This document shows positions 1-11,320 of a DNA stretch of 64,000 nt, in pieces. The notes beneath the pieces were generated by a model. The model did not search any database, had not been told where the DNA came from, and saw nothing but the letters and a program-made list of their open reading frames with translations. Both the position numbers and the translations under genes were made by a program. The stretch is taken from assembly GCA_031002005.1 (NCBI GenBank), contig CM061918.1, positions 63,212,531-63,276,530 of the forward strand. Direction: 5' to 3'. This DNA comes from Vandiemenella viatica (taxonomy: Eukaryota > Arthropoda > Insecta > Orthoptera > Morabidae). Within the stretch, counting starts at the first letter, position 1. Every line of letters starts with the position of its first letter.

Positions 1-429
1 ACACATGTGTGAAAATATTCATATTCCTGTACGGCTGCAAAAGTGGAATGCCATAAACAAAATGGCAAAGTGCGATTCGTAGATGTGTGTTAAATTCAGT
101 AGCAGTTAGGTCTCTCTGATTAAGAAAAGGGATCATTGGACGAAAAATGGAGTAAAAAGAACTAATATTTGGGAAGTTAAAAGGCAATAAAAATGGAGAA
201 ATCAATATTTGAAGGAAAATCCTCAAAAGTAGAATTTTCAGCTGGTAGCTATGCCATAAGAAGTGATAATGTTAGAAGATAGCATGAGTCATAGCAAATC
301 TTCTGTCTTTAAATTTTAAACTAAAAATGTTTCCTATAATTTCTATTAAAAATTACTGTATTTTTTACTCAAAATTTTAACTCAATTTTAAACTTCTTGT
401 GTTTACCGATAACAATTTATTTCCTCCTA

Positions 430-1215
430 CTTGTTGTATTATTATTATTATGTGGGTATGAACCCAGTTTGATCATGCATTACTTTTTATGATCTGCCTT
501 TCTGACCTTTCATATGACTCCCAGTTTCCCTCCGTGCGTTATCTTTCATTCCATTTTGTTCCTGGCTTCACAAGAACTACATTCTCTGGCTGCACTCTCC
601 ACCTGCTAACCCATTGACTGAATATATTCCTATCTAAAACTTCTGAAGCTTCTATTTGGGTCCTTTTGGAATTGTTGGACCCACGGTATGCTCTCCAGCT
701 TTCCGGCCTATGTCATGCATGATATTTTATTTAAGCCTTGGAGTCTTTGAATGTGTCCATAGAATTTTAATCTCCGTTTTCTCATGACTACAGGTTTCTC
801 TATTGATTTACGGGATTGCAGTCTGTAACTGTATTCTGTTTTATTAAGGCCAAGAATTTCTCACGATATTTCGTTCTTCCTTCAGGATCTTTTCCAGGTT
901 GTTTTTCCTGTGAGTATCATAGTTTCACTTGTGTACATACTTTGACAATAAATTTGGCCGCCGCTGAAAAATTCTATCACTCTTATATAGCACAATCTGA
1001 CATCAGTGTCATCCCAGGAAACAGTAACGCAATACTGTCTTGCCAGTATTACATTACTGTTTCCTGGGATGACATTGATGTCAGATTTTGAAAAATATGA
1101 GTGATAGAATTTTTCAGCGGCGGCCAAATTTATTGTCAAAGTGTGTACATAGCTTCAAGTTTGATCGTTATGCCGTAGTGTTGGATCTTTGTAAGCACTG
1201 ACATGGAGTTGTGAT
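430..1215 (-). pseudogene. RTE-like LINE, C-terminal fragment, split by a foldback MITE
   Basis: On the minus strand, about 780-880 reads as an open stretch containing EILGLNKTEYSYRLQSRKSI and then RRLKFYGHIQRL. This basic 'RRLKFYGHI' block is typical of the region after the reverse transcriptase domain in RTE-like non-LTR retrotransposons of insects. Reading decays with stops toward 430. The fragment is interrupted at 936-1145 by a palindromic element, and weaker similarity continues on the other side to about 1215. No RT catalytic motif is present, so it is a dead 3' fragment. The family assignment rests on motif recall. Confidence 0.5.
936..1145. mobile_element. Foldback MITE, copy 1
   Basis: This 210-bp sequence is almost entirely palindromic: the left arm (ATACTTTGACAATAAATTTG, then GCCGCCGCTGAAAAATTC) is repeated in reverse complement on the right, with a loop of about 6 bp near 1040. 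It is flanked by TA on both sides (934-935 and 1146-1147). A second copy is at 3690-3905. A TA duplication and TIRs spanning the whole element suggest a non-autonomous element mobilised by a Tc1/mariner-type transposase. It encodes nothing; open frames on both strands here are by-products of the palindrome. Confidence 0.85.
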
Positions 1216-1219
1216 TATA

Positions 1220-2506
1220 CAGGGCTAGTCAAAATGATTGCAGTGATTTCAGAAAATTACTACATATTTATTGTTTGACATATACTTGCAAGATTACACA
1301 GATATATAAACAAACTGTGAAAGTTTTTATGAGTGTCTACAGATGTTCAATATGTGCATCTTTGGTGACTCTGCACACGTCAAGTCTATAATCGAATTCT
1401 TCTCATATCCGATGCAGCATGAGAGCAAATGCATTATTGATGCGAACCCGCAGGTCTGGCAGATCAACTGGTACTGGTGGCACGAACACTCTGTCTTTTA
1501 CGAAACCCCAAACAAAAAAGTCGCAAGGGATTGGGTCAGGGGAACGAGGAGGCCATGACGTCAGCTGACGATCAGTATCCCCAGCACGAACAATCCATGT
1601 TTTTGGAATCCTGGTGTTTAGGAAACTAGAGAAAAATGGGGTGGAGCACCGTCCTCCAGGAAAATGAAATCTTCACTGCCAGCTCCCAGAAGTGGGAAGA
1701 GCCAATTCTGCAATAGATTTTCCCTGTGATCGTCGCCTAATTAAAGAAAAAAAAATCCCATATAGTTTGTTTCGTGAGATCGCACAAAACACGTTCACTT
1801 TGGGAGAATTCCGAACGTGCTGCACATAAGCATGGGGGTTTACGGTCCCCCAAATGCGCACATTGTGCCTGTTCACTTTTCCACTCACATTAAAAGTGGC
1901 CTCGTCACTAAACACAAGTTTTTCTGCGAATGTTTCGTCTTGTTCTAAACATTGGGCACAGAATTGAAAACGACGCACTTCATCGTTGTGCGACAGTGCT
2001 TGCAGCAACTGTAACCTGTAAGGCTTCATACACAGTCGCTTCCGTAGGATTCTCCAAACGGTCTTCTGTGGAATACCTAATTCCCTGCTCGCTCGAGGAG
2101 TAGACTTCTGTGAGCTACGAACGTAACTGACGCGCACACGTTCAACGGTTTCTTCAGACACAGGAGGGCGACCCGTTGTTTTACCTTTGCAGAGCCATCC
2201 CGTGGCTTTAAACTGTTGATACCTACCCTGAATGGTGTTAGCATGCGGGGTATCCTTGCCGAACTTTGTTCTAAATTGCCGCTGAACAGTTACCACAGAC
2301 TGAGTCGAATGAAATTCGAGAACAAGGTGCGCTTTCTCATTTTCAGCCATCTTGCTCTCTAGCACTCTAGCGGCCACCGCGGGAAGCTTGCATTTAGTGC
2401 AATCGAAACTTGGAGAGCCACTTGTCTTATAACAGCAAACCCCACCTATAATAGGACAGCCAAAAGAAAAATCGTGAAATCGCTGCAATCATTTTGACTA
2501 GCCCTG
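1220..2506 (-). mobile_element. Full-length Tc1/mariner-superfamily element (1287 bp)
   Basis: Terminal inverted repeats starting CAGGGCTAGTCAAAATGATT lie at both ends, and each end abuts TA (1218-1219, 2507-2508), the expected target duplication. The interior on the minus strand is one transposase reading region (see 1337-2350). Both ends are intact, so it is a complete insertion, but the transposase is frameshifted and it cannot be autonomous. Confidence 0.92.
1337..2350 (-). pseudogene. Tc1/mariner transposase, frameshifted
   Basis: The start at 2350 gives MAENEKAHLVLEFH, a helix-turn-helix N-terminus, followed by a GRPP linker and the first catalytic Asp in LVFSDEATFNVSG. That frame ends near 1673. 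The second Asp is read in another frame in FLEDGAPPH (codon 1651-1653), and the third in WPPRSPDPIPCDFF (codon 1520-1522). The end HIEHL plus stop is at 1337. The 131-nt distance between the second and third Asp codons is not a multiple of three, which confirms an indel. The spacing of about 43 residues suggests the D,D41-43D side of the superfamily rather than classic D,D34D mariner. Inferred role: cut-and-paste DNA transposition, now lost. Confidence 0.88.
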
Positions 2507-2509
2507 TAG

Positions 2510-3184
2510 ATGTCGCGTGTTCTTCCGTATACTCTCTTTAGTTTCTGTAGTCGAACTCTGTGTTGTAGATAACTAACTTTGTTGCTGTTGAACAATCTGA
2601 TGGACTTGTTGTCTGTTTCGCATGGTATGTTTTGGTGTAGGTGTATCTGGTTTGTGTGCAGGATGGAGCGATGTTGTGTGGGCTGTGGAGCCAGCATGGC
2701 TGGGGGACGCTCCAATTCGACTCTATTAGCGCCCCTTAAAGAGAGATGTACAGCCGCACGCCTCAATCTAACTCGACAGCTCCTTCATCTCTTCTTCCTG
2801 GTGGATGTTATCTCTGTTTGCGTTTACAGAGAACCTCTGCCCATTATCAGTTTTGAATGTCATTTTTAAACTAATGTGTTGATAATGTTCTCAGTTTTTA
2901 TCACGTACTAGATTTTACCCGTAACTTTATCTACGGGTGCTACATACGAATTATCTGATCAATTAACAGCATTTCCTTATCTCAGCACAAGGTTTTTTTC
3001 TTATTTATGGCTTCAGCCTAAAGATAATACAACCAATAATATCATAACATTTATTTTGACAACTTTTTTTCCTCTGAACTGAGAGAGATTGCATCAGAGA
3101 GGGTATATTGAGACCATCTTCTAACAGTTGTTTTTATGCTGACTGATGTTGCTTGCAGTTCAGCATGAAACGATAGATATCTTA
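2510..3184. other. Unassigned sequence
   Basis: No coding similarity or repeat structure recognised. The open frames around 2446-2869 lack recognisable domains and do not look conserved. Confidence 0.4.
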
Positions 3185-3990
3185 CACAGCATCCATCACA
3201 TCGGCGAATTCACCAATCGCATGATTTTTGTAACGTGCCCTGTCCTGAGTCTGTTCAGCAACGTAATTTCTTTCCTGTTCAGCTCTAGTTGAGCGTACCA
3301 TGGCTTGCCTATGGTGTTGTTATATATGGTTCCATACCATTCTCCATTTCTCTGGCAGCCGGCAAGCCATCTCTTGTCCCATTCAGTATTAACTAAGTTG
3401 GTGACAATGGCATTGAAGTCTATGTAAGGTACGAAAACTTTTTCTGTTTCTGCACCAGTAAATTGGCTACGTGCTGTTTTGTCGGTAGCCACATTTCCCA
3501 TCACTCCAACATGACGCGGTTCCCATTGGAACTGCACTTCTGTTACTTTCACCGATGACTTCTGAAGTTTCCTGGCTGTTTCTTAAACTAGATAGTTCCA
3601 CCACCTTCCTTTTAACAGTTCCATGATTGACTGTAGGGCTGTTCTAGAATCTGTACAGATCACAATATCTGCTTGAGCCGTCACATGTACACACTTTGAC
3701 AATAAATTTGGCCGCCGCTGAAAACTTCTATCACCCTTATTTTGCAAGATATGACATCAATGTCATCCCAGGAAACAGTAATGCAATACTGGCAAGCCAA
3801 AGCCAGTATTGCGTTACTGTTTCTAAGGATGACATTGATGTCATATCTTGCAAAATAAGGGTGATAGAAGTTTTCAGCGACCGCCAAATTTATTTTCAAA
3901 GTGTGTACGTATTGAAGCGCTTTCAGGATCGCATTAAGTCTGAGCAGAATGTCGAAAATTTTGGAGGTAACCTAAAAACTTCGTGAACGC
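3185..3990 (-). pseudogene. LINE RNase H domain fragment, split by foldback MITE copy 2
   Basis: On the minus strand the reading begins near 3960 with LRLNAILKALQY, resembling the RNase H 'AELxAILxAL' helix. It is interrupted by the element at 3690-3905 and resumes with ADIVICTDSRTALQSI, the acidic strand of RNase H. Then come VQFQWEPRHVGVMGN (the 'W-P-x-H-x-G-x-x-G-N' loop) and a tail ending RKEITLLNRLRTGH. This order is that of the RNase H region in jockey/R1-type LINEs. In-frame stops (for example after WWNYLV) show it is dead. The domain is readable across the insertion, so the MITE came later. Confidence 0.75.
3690..3905. mobile_element. Foldback MITE, copy 2
   Basis: A 216-bp palindrome homologous to 936-1145. 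Both outer ends read CACACTTTGACAATAAATTT or a close variant (one arm has TTTTC), the arms meet at AATACTGGC/GCCAGTATT near 3797, and TA flanks both sides (3688-3689, 3906-3907). Arms are nearly identical apart from scattered substitutions. It sits inside the RNase H domain of a LINE. Confidence 0.87.
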
Positions 3991-4189
3991 ACCGACCAGG
4001 GTACACAATGCAACGGCGCAAGTGGTTCCTTTTTTCCTTTGAGCGGTCTGCAAAAATTTTGGGCCACTCCTTCCTTCTCGAGTTCATTACTTCTAGTGAA
4101 TGGCCCTTTAGTTCTTCCTCACAATGATCTTTTTTCATTGATCGGTCGGTCGTAAGGTAAATATGAGCCAGAGTGGATGGATCTGACCT

Positions 4190-4764
4190 TTGCCACGGCT
4201 CTTCCTTACTGTACGTGTAAATGATACTATAGACTGTATCTCCTTCTTCTGGTCCCTATCCGTTCCGGATGTCGGCAACCATCTTGGCTGTCTTTTCTCT
4301 GCTGGTTGATGCTCGGATTAGCTCTGTAGTTGTCTTGGAGGTCCATGTTCTCAGATTTTTTAGACAGGAAGTTGTTTTTCTACCAGCACTTCTCTTTCCT
4401 GGTATTTTCCCCTGGAGAACAGACTGCAGGAGTTCATAATGGCTATTATTCCTCATGATGTGGCCAAGGTACTACAGCTTCCGTGTTTTTACGGTGGTCA
4501 ATGTTTCCATATTTTTTTCATTTCACGGAACACTTCAGCATTTGTCGTGTGGTCTATCCATGGTATTCTCAATATTCTTCGATAGAGACACATTTCAAAA
4601 GCTTCTAACCTTTTACTGATAGTTTTCATATACCTGATAGTTATAGGAATAATTGACAGATGGTGTAAGATAGAGTAGCATTTCTTTGTTACGGTTTTGA
4701 TCATGTTAGTTTTCTGCATCATCCAAGTTAAGCCAAGCGTAAAGATATCCATGTAAACTTTCAT
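4190..4764 (-). pseudogene. RTE-like LINE 3' fragment
   Basis: Minus-strand reading contains KRLEAFEMCLYRRILRIPWI followed by a degraded 'H..N.EVF..M' segment. The same block (IEAFEMWCYRRMLKIKW) appears in the clearer LINE copies at 35.4-36.1 and 42.7-43.4 kb, which identifies it as the segment after the RT domain. The C-terminal tail continues to about 4190 with stops and frame changes. No RT motif is retained. Confidence 0.65.
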
Positions 4765-5793
4765 TCTGTGAAATCTCCATCAGAATCTTTCAGATAGTTT
4801 TCAAGTTACCAAGATTATACTTAAAAGAATTTAATATTGAGAAGATATTTTAAATTTCCGTTCTGGTTCCATGCGACGTAGTATGATTGTCATACATACG
4901 ATTAGAAGTAAAAATAAGTGAAAACCCCGTGAAAATTGCTTCAGTAATTTTGAGGTAATGTTAGATTACAGGTTAAAAAGTTTTTAATATCCTGCTGCGG
5001 TGCTGCGTGATGTAACAACATAACACACACCTCAGATTTTAAGCCAGACCTTAAGCTTAAACTGTGAAGAACACATCAAAATCTGTTCAACGGTTATTGC
5101 ATCATGCGGGAACAAATACACACAGTCCCGTTACAGAATAAGCTACCTCAGTTGTGTTCAGTCCAAATGTGAACACCACTAAATTATCACCGATAAGGAA
5201 TTTTTCATCTATAGAGAAATGGACAGCAGCATTCATGGCATAAACCACTTTCAACAAGAAACACATCTGCAATATGAGATGCATCAAAATCTCAATACAG
5301 CAGAGCATCATCATCATCATCCTGCACAGTTTCCAGTCTCTATTCAGGTATTCATCATCTTCTGATCTTCCACCATTCGTCCTCTTACACCGTCGTCGAA
5401 TTCACTCAAGTATCCTCCACACTTCCCTGATCCATTCCTCTTTGCCATCCGTTATGCCTCTTTCCTTCCAGTTACAAATAGCAGGTTTCTTTGGCATTAA
5501 TTCTTCGCCTGGATGAGAAATTGACTTCGTAGAAAAATCTGCCGTGTTATGTGAATCTGGCAATTTGAACTTCCATGCCGCATTGTATAGCATGATGGAT
5601 TGTCCGATTGCTGGTTTTAATTGGTGACTCCCGTGTTCTGAGGAATCAATTCGTTCATGTTCAGTTTAATCAGATAAACATATAACGAAATAGGGATAGT
5701 ATGACATTGGTAGAAGATTACGCGAGTCATTGTCCCTATATACAGAGATCATGTGAAAGTAAGATGCACTTGTGTCTATTGTATGCATGTATC

Positions 5794-5794
<1 letters not shown>

Positions 5795-5872
<78 letters not shown>
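5795..5872. repeat. (TA)n(TG)n microsatellite
   Basis: About 15 TA units (5795-5824) run directly into about 24 TG units (5825-5872). It lies 40 bp upstream of a SINE. Confidence 0.97.
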
Positions 5873-5874
<2 letters not shown>

Positions 5875-5914
5875 TAAAAAATGTTAACATTCGGTGTACC
5901 ATTGGAAATATTCC

Positions 5915-6215
5915 GCCGAGCTTGGTGGGTGAACGGTTAACGTTCTGGCATCGCATTCGGGAGGACGCGGGTTCGAATCCCCGTCCGGGCATCCAGATTT
6001 GGGTTTTCCATCGTTTCCCCAAATCACTCCCGGCGAATATGGGATGCTTCCTTCAAAAAGGCCATGGCCGAATTCCGAAAAAAGGAAATCCCCTATTTCT
6101 ATCCCCCGCTATGCCATCTTGATTTCTGTTGTCCTTGGTTTCCCCAAACCATTCTATGTAGTTCCTCCGGCTTTAACCAATTCGACGTTGACGAGACGTA
6201 AAACGGTATCTAACA
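5915..6215 (+). mobile_element. tRNA-derived SINE (family A), nearly full length
   Basis: The head resembles a tRNA: a box A-like GGTGGGTGAACGG near 5925 and box B GGGTTCGAATCCCCG near 5972. The body follows: GGGCATCCAGATTTGGGTTT, then AAAGGCCATGGCCGAATTCC. The 3' end is GACGTTGACGAGACGTAAAA. It is one of the two most complete copies in the window (the other is 51110-51345), with a short divergent insert around 6100-6175. Pol III transcription and LINE-dependent mobilisation are inferred from the class. Confidence 0.88.
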
Positions 6216-6821
6216 ACGCCGGTACCTAGCTCTGGGATAATGGGGCTGTTCTTGTTTTTGATAAAGGTATGTATGCCCACCTTCTGTACTTACTGAGGAA
6301 AGGTGAAGCAGGATGAGCATTGTATTTATCCTGAGTTGACGTTGTTACGGCACACAATATTGCGATTAGGAATTGAGTAGCTAGATAGGTATTTTATCAG
6401 CAGGACAAGAACTAATCAAACTTCGGTGGAAATCTTTAGCGGCCATAGTCACAAGATACGTTCATAAACTTGATATTAATAGATGCCTAAACAAAAATAC
6501 ATTTTAGATTTCTTCATAACAGAAAATACTATATACTCGGATCTGTTATTGCTTGAGCAAGTCATCTGTCCATTCTACTTTCATTTTCGACAGCAGCGTA
6601 ATACATTGCTGTTTGTGAAAATTGCAACACCCAAAGGGAATGGTCTGAATCACTGCAAATTCAGATGATGTGTGGAACAGTGGCACCATAATAAGTGGTT
6701 ATTGTTGGAGAGAAGTGGCGTTCACGTAGGCCCAGCAGCACCATTTTTGTGTAACCGGACAGCTCATTGTTAGGCTAGGTTCAGTTGGTGCAGAGGCTTC
6801 AGACGAGGTGGAAACGTGCAA

Positions 6822-7592
6822 GGATGGGCCGGTATGCATCGTCGACGTCAAAGGGTCCAATATCGGGATGTGAGTGAGATCGATCGTGGCTGAATGATTG
6901 GCGTCCGGGAAACAGGTTTCTCGTATCGTGACATTACGTCTTGTACAGTAATGCTACGACAGTAATGTGTGTGGCACCAGTGGATTGATGAAGGGCGTAC
7001 ACAACAACGAGAGGATACTGGATCATGCAATGTGACTATAGCGCGGGGTGTTCGCCATCTTTTCATCAGGGCAATAACTGAAAGATGGGTCGACTTTGGA
7101 GCACTGCAACGACTCTGGACTGGTCTGAGTCGATGGTTTGACGTCTGCAGAGGACTGCACTGGTGACACGTATGCCACAACGTCGATTTTGATTGACCAG
7201 AAACCACCAACGCTTCAGTTGCAATGGGATCATCAAAACCGTCACTGGCGTGCTGAGAGGCAAAATGTACTGTTCTGGAACGAGTACCGCTTTAACTTGG
7301 CCTACAAGGATGGCCACGTAACTGTTAGACACTACCTTGATGTACACACTCCGGCAAACTGCTTTGTTGAGCGGCAAACTTAGTGTGATGGTTTACTAGT
7401 AGGGCGCCATTAGCTGTAACATGCTATCTCGCCTCAGGGCAATCTGAACATAAATCGCTACATCAGGGACATTTTAGAGCTGCTGCAGCTTCTCTTGGCT
7501 ATATTTCAGCAGGACAATGTCCGGCCAAATGTAACGAAGAATTTTTTGAAGAATGACGGGTACCACTGTTTCCCTGACCTGCAAGTTCGCCT
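6822..7592 (+). pseudogene. Tc1-like transposase relic
   Basis: Pieces of a Tc1-family (DD34E type) transposase appear in order but in shifting frames: a helix-turn-helix portion ending WIDEGRTQQRE, the block RAITERWVDFGALQ, then WRAERQNVLFWNEYRFNL (normally 'FSDESRFNL'; here the catalytic Asp has been lost), then NLNINRYIRDIL, IFQQDNVRPN (second catalytic Asp retained) and LPDLQVRL. Many stops are present. A relative lies at 41.4-42.3 kb on the other strand. TIRs were not located. Confidence 0.75.
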
Positions 7593-8065
7593 GGTTTTTT
7601 TTTTCTCCACACTGTAATTTAACCTAACCACCTCAATTTTGGGACAGTATATCTGGAGAAATAAGCGAGATATAGAAAAAAATTATTTCTCACTTTCGAT
7701 TTTTCTAGTCTAGTTACACAAGAATCCATCATCAAACTGCGGCGCCACGGTTATCGTAGAATACCCTCTTATATCCTAAAAGGAAATATGAAAGTTTAGT
7801 ATCTGACTTAGACTCTGCCGTACGTAAACTTCCTCCGGAGCCGGAAATGAAAATGGGTATATAATCTAAAAAATTCACTAATTTTTTTTTTTTTTTTTTT
7901 TTTTAATATCACAATTAGACGTCTTCAGTGTGGATTTATGGAAATAGTAGCTATGACACTTCGTTTCTTATCCTAATGGTCTTCCTAATTGTAGAACTTT
8001 GTTCATGAAAAAACAATGGTTGAAAATTGTAAAATCATTCTGTAACACTCATAACGACTACTCCT

Positions 8066-8300
8066 CCTCCCTCGACCTCGCATTCGGGAGGACGGCGGTT
8101 CGAATCCCCGTCCGGGCATCAGATTTGGGTTTTCCATGGTTTCCCCAAATCACTCCAGGCAAATGCCGGGATGCTTCCTTCAAAAAGGCCATGGCCGAAT
8201 TCCTTCCCATTTCTTGCCCCCATCCTTGCCCCCCATCCTTTCCCGTCTCTAAAAGACCTCGATGTTAAAAAGAGACGTAAAGCAGTTACAAAAAAAAAGA
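8066..8300 (+). mobile_element. SINE family A copy
   Basis: Starts within the tRNA-like head (GCATTCGGGAGGACGGCGG), has box B GGTTCGAATCCCCG, the full body, and an A-rich tail with AGACGTAAAGCAGTTAC at about 8270-8300. Lacks the box A region. Confidence 0.88.
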
Positions 8301-8619
8301 AAAATCCTCCCTCGACCGATTGGGATGTCTGTCGAACATTCTAAAAAGTTTTGCTTTTTCCGGAAAGACTGGGGAGAATTTCATACAGGTGTTTCAAATT
8401 GTGCAACTAAAATTACTTTATGGGCAAATCAATCACTACCATGCCAGGCAACGCCGGCTACCCTGCTATTATCTGATAAAATTAAAGGCAATTATGCCTA
8501 GCGATGGTTATGCTTTTACCGCAGGATCTTCTGACGTCTTTTTGATTATTTTCGGTATGATATTCAGCTACGTCTCTGATGGATTAACTCGAGATCAGGA
8601 TATTAATTTTCGTGTTTAG

Positions 8620-10015
8620 CTTGAATATTTGTGAGTAGGCTACGGGTAAGGTTTTAGCACGTTTACTGCCGTCATAGAAATATTTTATGCGCAAGACCTT
8701 TCCAGTATGAGAAATTTACGAGTTCTTATCACTGGTTTTACCCGTCGTACTCTCGACCTCTGTGATGCATTTATTCGCTTGTTACTGTCCTAGTTTCATG
8801 TCCACATAACTTCGCGTATGACCTTTAGTTTATTAGTGTCTTCAAAAAGTCTTATAATCTTTTTTAACTTTAAAGTTTTTGTTTCCCTTCCACCCGCTAT
8901 TAGTAAACTGAAGAGACTCACTTCTCTCAAAATGTCATTTAACACTTTCCTTTAAGGTAAGTGCGCCCATTTTAGTCACCTTAAGAATTTATTTTTCATT
9001 TATCTAACCCTCTGACCATACTATTTAATAAACCAACTAATGCATTAAACAGTCATTTTCTGCATCCTAAATACTTTTATTCGACTATAGATAACATTTG
9101 CTAGTAAACTGAAAATGCTCGAGTATGCAATTGAACAAATGAACCTCTGAAATTGGTTCTGTAATCTACATTTTGAATTAGACTGGATGCTTAAGTCGAC
9201 ACATTAGGCACTTGCAATCGGCATCCTTTTCATAGTCCTAAAATTCTATCAAGGTCAGTAAAAGAATAAGAGCTGATTAACGGAGATCTATAGCAAAATT
9301 GACAGAAGGGGCTTGCCCCAATTGGAAGCAATTCAAGACTCAGATGGGTTCCCATGGATGCCAATTCAAGTCCCGGATACCACAAGTCATGAACTCCTGT
9401 AGGTTACTGTAGATTCAGAGAAAAAATTACACTATAAAGTCCCTTCATTAAAAAATAATTTAAAAAGTTCTAATTTTGCTTTGCAATATCTGCAGAGTTT
9501 ACATGAAATACTTAGCAAGCGGTGGTTTACACTATTTGCCTATGACATGATACGCGTAACCAAAGGCTCCTAAATATGACACCATATGTCAATTTTAAGT
9601 TTGTAGTGCCTGACCGTTGTTTTAAAAAACACTAAGGTTCGCTCGGTTTATGAATAAAGCTCAATTCTTAGTGAAGAACGTAAATACGACACCCTTGTCG
9701 ATTTAAGGAACGCACAAGAATTTGGGTACCTATATTCGATACAGAGATTATCCATAGTAGAAATATTCTTGTCGTTTAAACTACGGATCCATAGGCTTAT
9801 TTATTTAGTCGTGATCATGTTTACGTATCCGCTTTCAGCAGAAAGAGACGCAACATTCATTAATTAAAAATACGTTCATTTTCCTTTATCTGTAAGAGAC
9901 TGGCTCTGTCGGATGTGGAAAGTTGTCAGTTTATAGATAAACAATTGCATAACAAAATAGATAAATTCGCCAGAGGATGTGCAATAACAACATACATGGT
10001 ACATTAATTACGTCA
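8620..10015. other. Unassigned AT-rich DNA
   Basis: I see no coding similarity, terminal repeats or tandem structure. It is presumed intergenic or first-intron sequence. Confidence 0.5.
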
Positions 10016-10329
10016 GTTACATTTGCACAAAGCACTGGCAATTATTTTGTAGATACTTTAGAAATAAATTATTCCACGGAGCAGAGGAGGAGTTGTCAAA
10101 AATTATTTTTAATTTTTTCCTGCTACTCGTTTTAGATGTGTTGCGAGCATGTTGAAGATATGTATCCCTGAATATTAGCCCCTTTCTGACTAATGATAAC
10201 GACTTGTAATCCTTGTGAAAATCATTTTTACTGCCATAATCGTGTATTTTACCACTTGTTTCAAATATAGTACAATTTGTGACTACAAAGGACATTAATG
10301 CGTATATATACTTGACCACAGATCTTAAA

Positions 10330-10563
10330 CTCGTTGCATTCGGGAGGACTTGGGTTCGAATGCTCGTCTGGGCATCCAGTTTGGGTTTTCATGGTTTCCC
10401 CAAATTACTCCAGGCGAATGCCGTGATGCTTCCTTCAAAAAGGCCATGGCCGAATTCCTTCCCGTTCCTTTTCGCCAGTCCCATTCCGCGTCTATTGACC
10501 TTAGCCATCGACGAGGCGTAAAAAAAAACAAACAAAAAAAAAAACAAAAAACAAAACAAAAAA
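10330..10563 (+). mobile_element. SINE family A copy
   Basis: Begins GCATTCGGGAGGACTTGGG with box B GGTTCGAATGCTCG, full body, 3' GACGAGGCGTAAA and a long A-rich tail (about 10518-10565). Confidence 0.88.
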
Positions 10564-11093
10564 AACTTGTTAACTTCTTGAACAGCTCTGGTTCTTCTGC
10601 TAACCCTTTACGTAATTCTTATTAGTCTATTCGCTTTTGGGTTCTGAAAACTTTGTCTCTATGAGTTGAATTGTCCCAGAATTTTATTCCATATGACATT
10701 GAGGAGTGAAAATAAGCAAAATAAACTAGTTTCCTCATACGAGATTACCTATAGCTGAAATTGTACGAATTGAAAATGTGGCTGCAACCAATGGCTTCAG
10801 TAAGTCAGAGACAATTTAAATTATAATCAATGTGCAAACCTAGAAACTCCCCCCTCTTGAATGGACTGACCTGCAAAATACTTCCCAATGTTAGAATTTG
10901 GTAACCAGTTAAACATATACTCTACAAAAACTAGTCACCATCAACAGACATCACTGAACATGCAGACCCGTTCAGACCGACGAGTAAGCCTGACAGTAGT
11001 GCTGGTTTTATTCACAGTCTTCTGGAACGTCGTATTTTCTTAAATCCGAACTTGATACATTTTATGATTACGAATACTTCTGCGGTCACTGTA

Positions 11094-11240
11094 TGTATCA
11101 TCTTGGTTCTCCGGGTGGAGCAACGTCGATTTATTAAAACCATCATACATCCTCTGAAGAAGGCCACAGCATGATGGCAGAAACGTCAGGTTTTAATAAA
11201 TCGACGCGGCTCCACCCGTAGAACCAAGATGATTGATACA
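11094..11240. repeat. Hairpin-forming repeat with flanking 12-bp direct repeat
   Basis: Imperfect inverted arms of about 48 bp (11094-11141 and 11189-11240), beginning TGTATCATCTTGGTTCT and ending in its complement, enclose a loop of about 47 bp holding GAAGAAGGCCACAGCATGAT. The 12-mer TTGATACATTTT occurs at 11052-11063 and 11233-11244, so an inserted unit may span about 11064-11232. No coding capacity. Confidence 0.75.
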
Positions 11241-11320
11241 TTTTCATGTCGACAATAGGCGCTCTAAGCTTACTTGTACTCAAACCGCAATATTCTCTAA
11301 AAAAAAACCACTTCATCTAC

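Noticed and set aside
882..1139. Overlapping open frames on both strands at 816-1139, and again at 3681-3986, encoding similar peptides
   Set aside because: They arise because the DNA is palindromic; the peptides are translations of MITE arms.
3185..3990. RNase H-like sequence considered as an endogenous retrovirus or host RNase H
   Set aside because: The order of blocks and the C-terminal 'LLNRLRTGH' tail fit a non-LTR retrotransposon; no LTR, integrase or gag sequence is nearby.
5666..6122. Open frames of 116-118 codons with Thr-His or Cys-Val runs
   Set aside because: They read through the (TA)n(TG)n microsatellite and a SINE.
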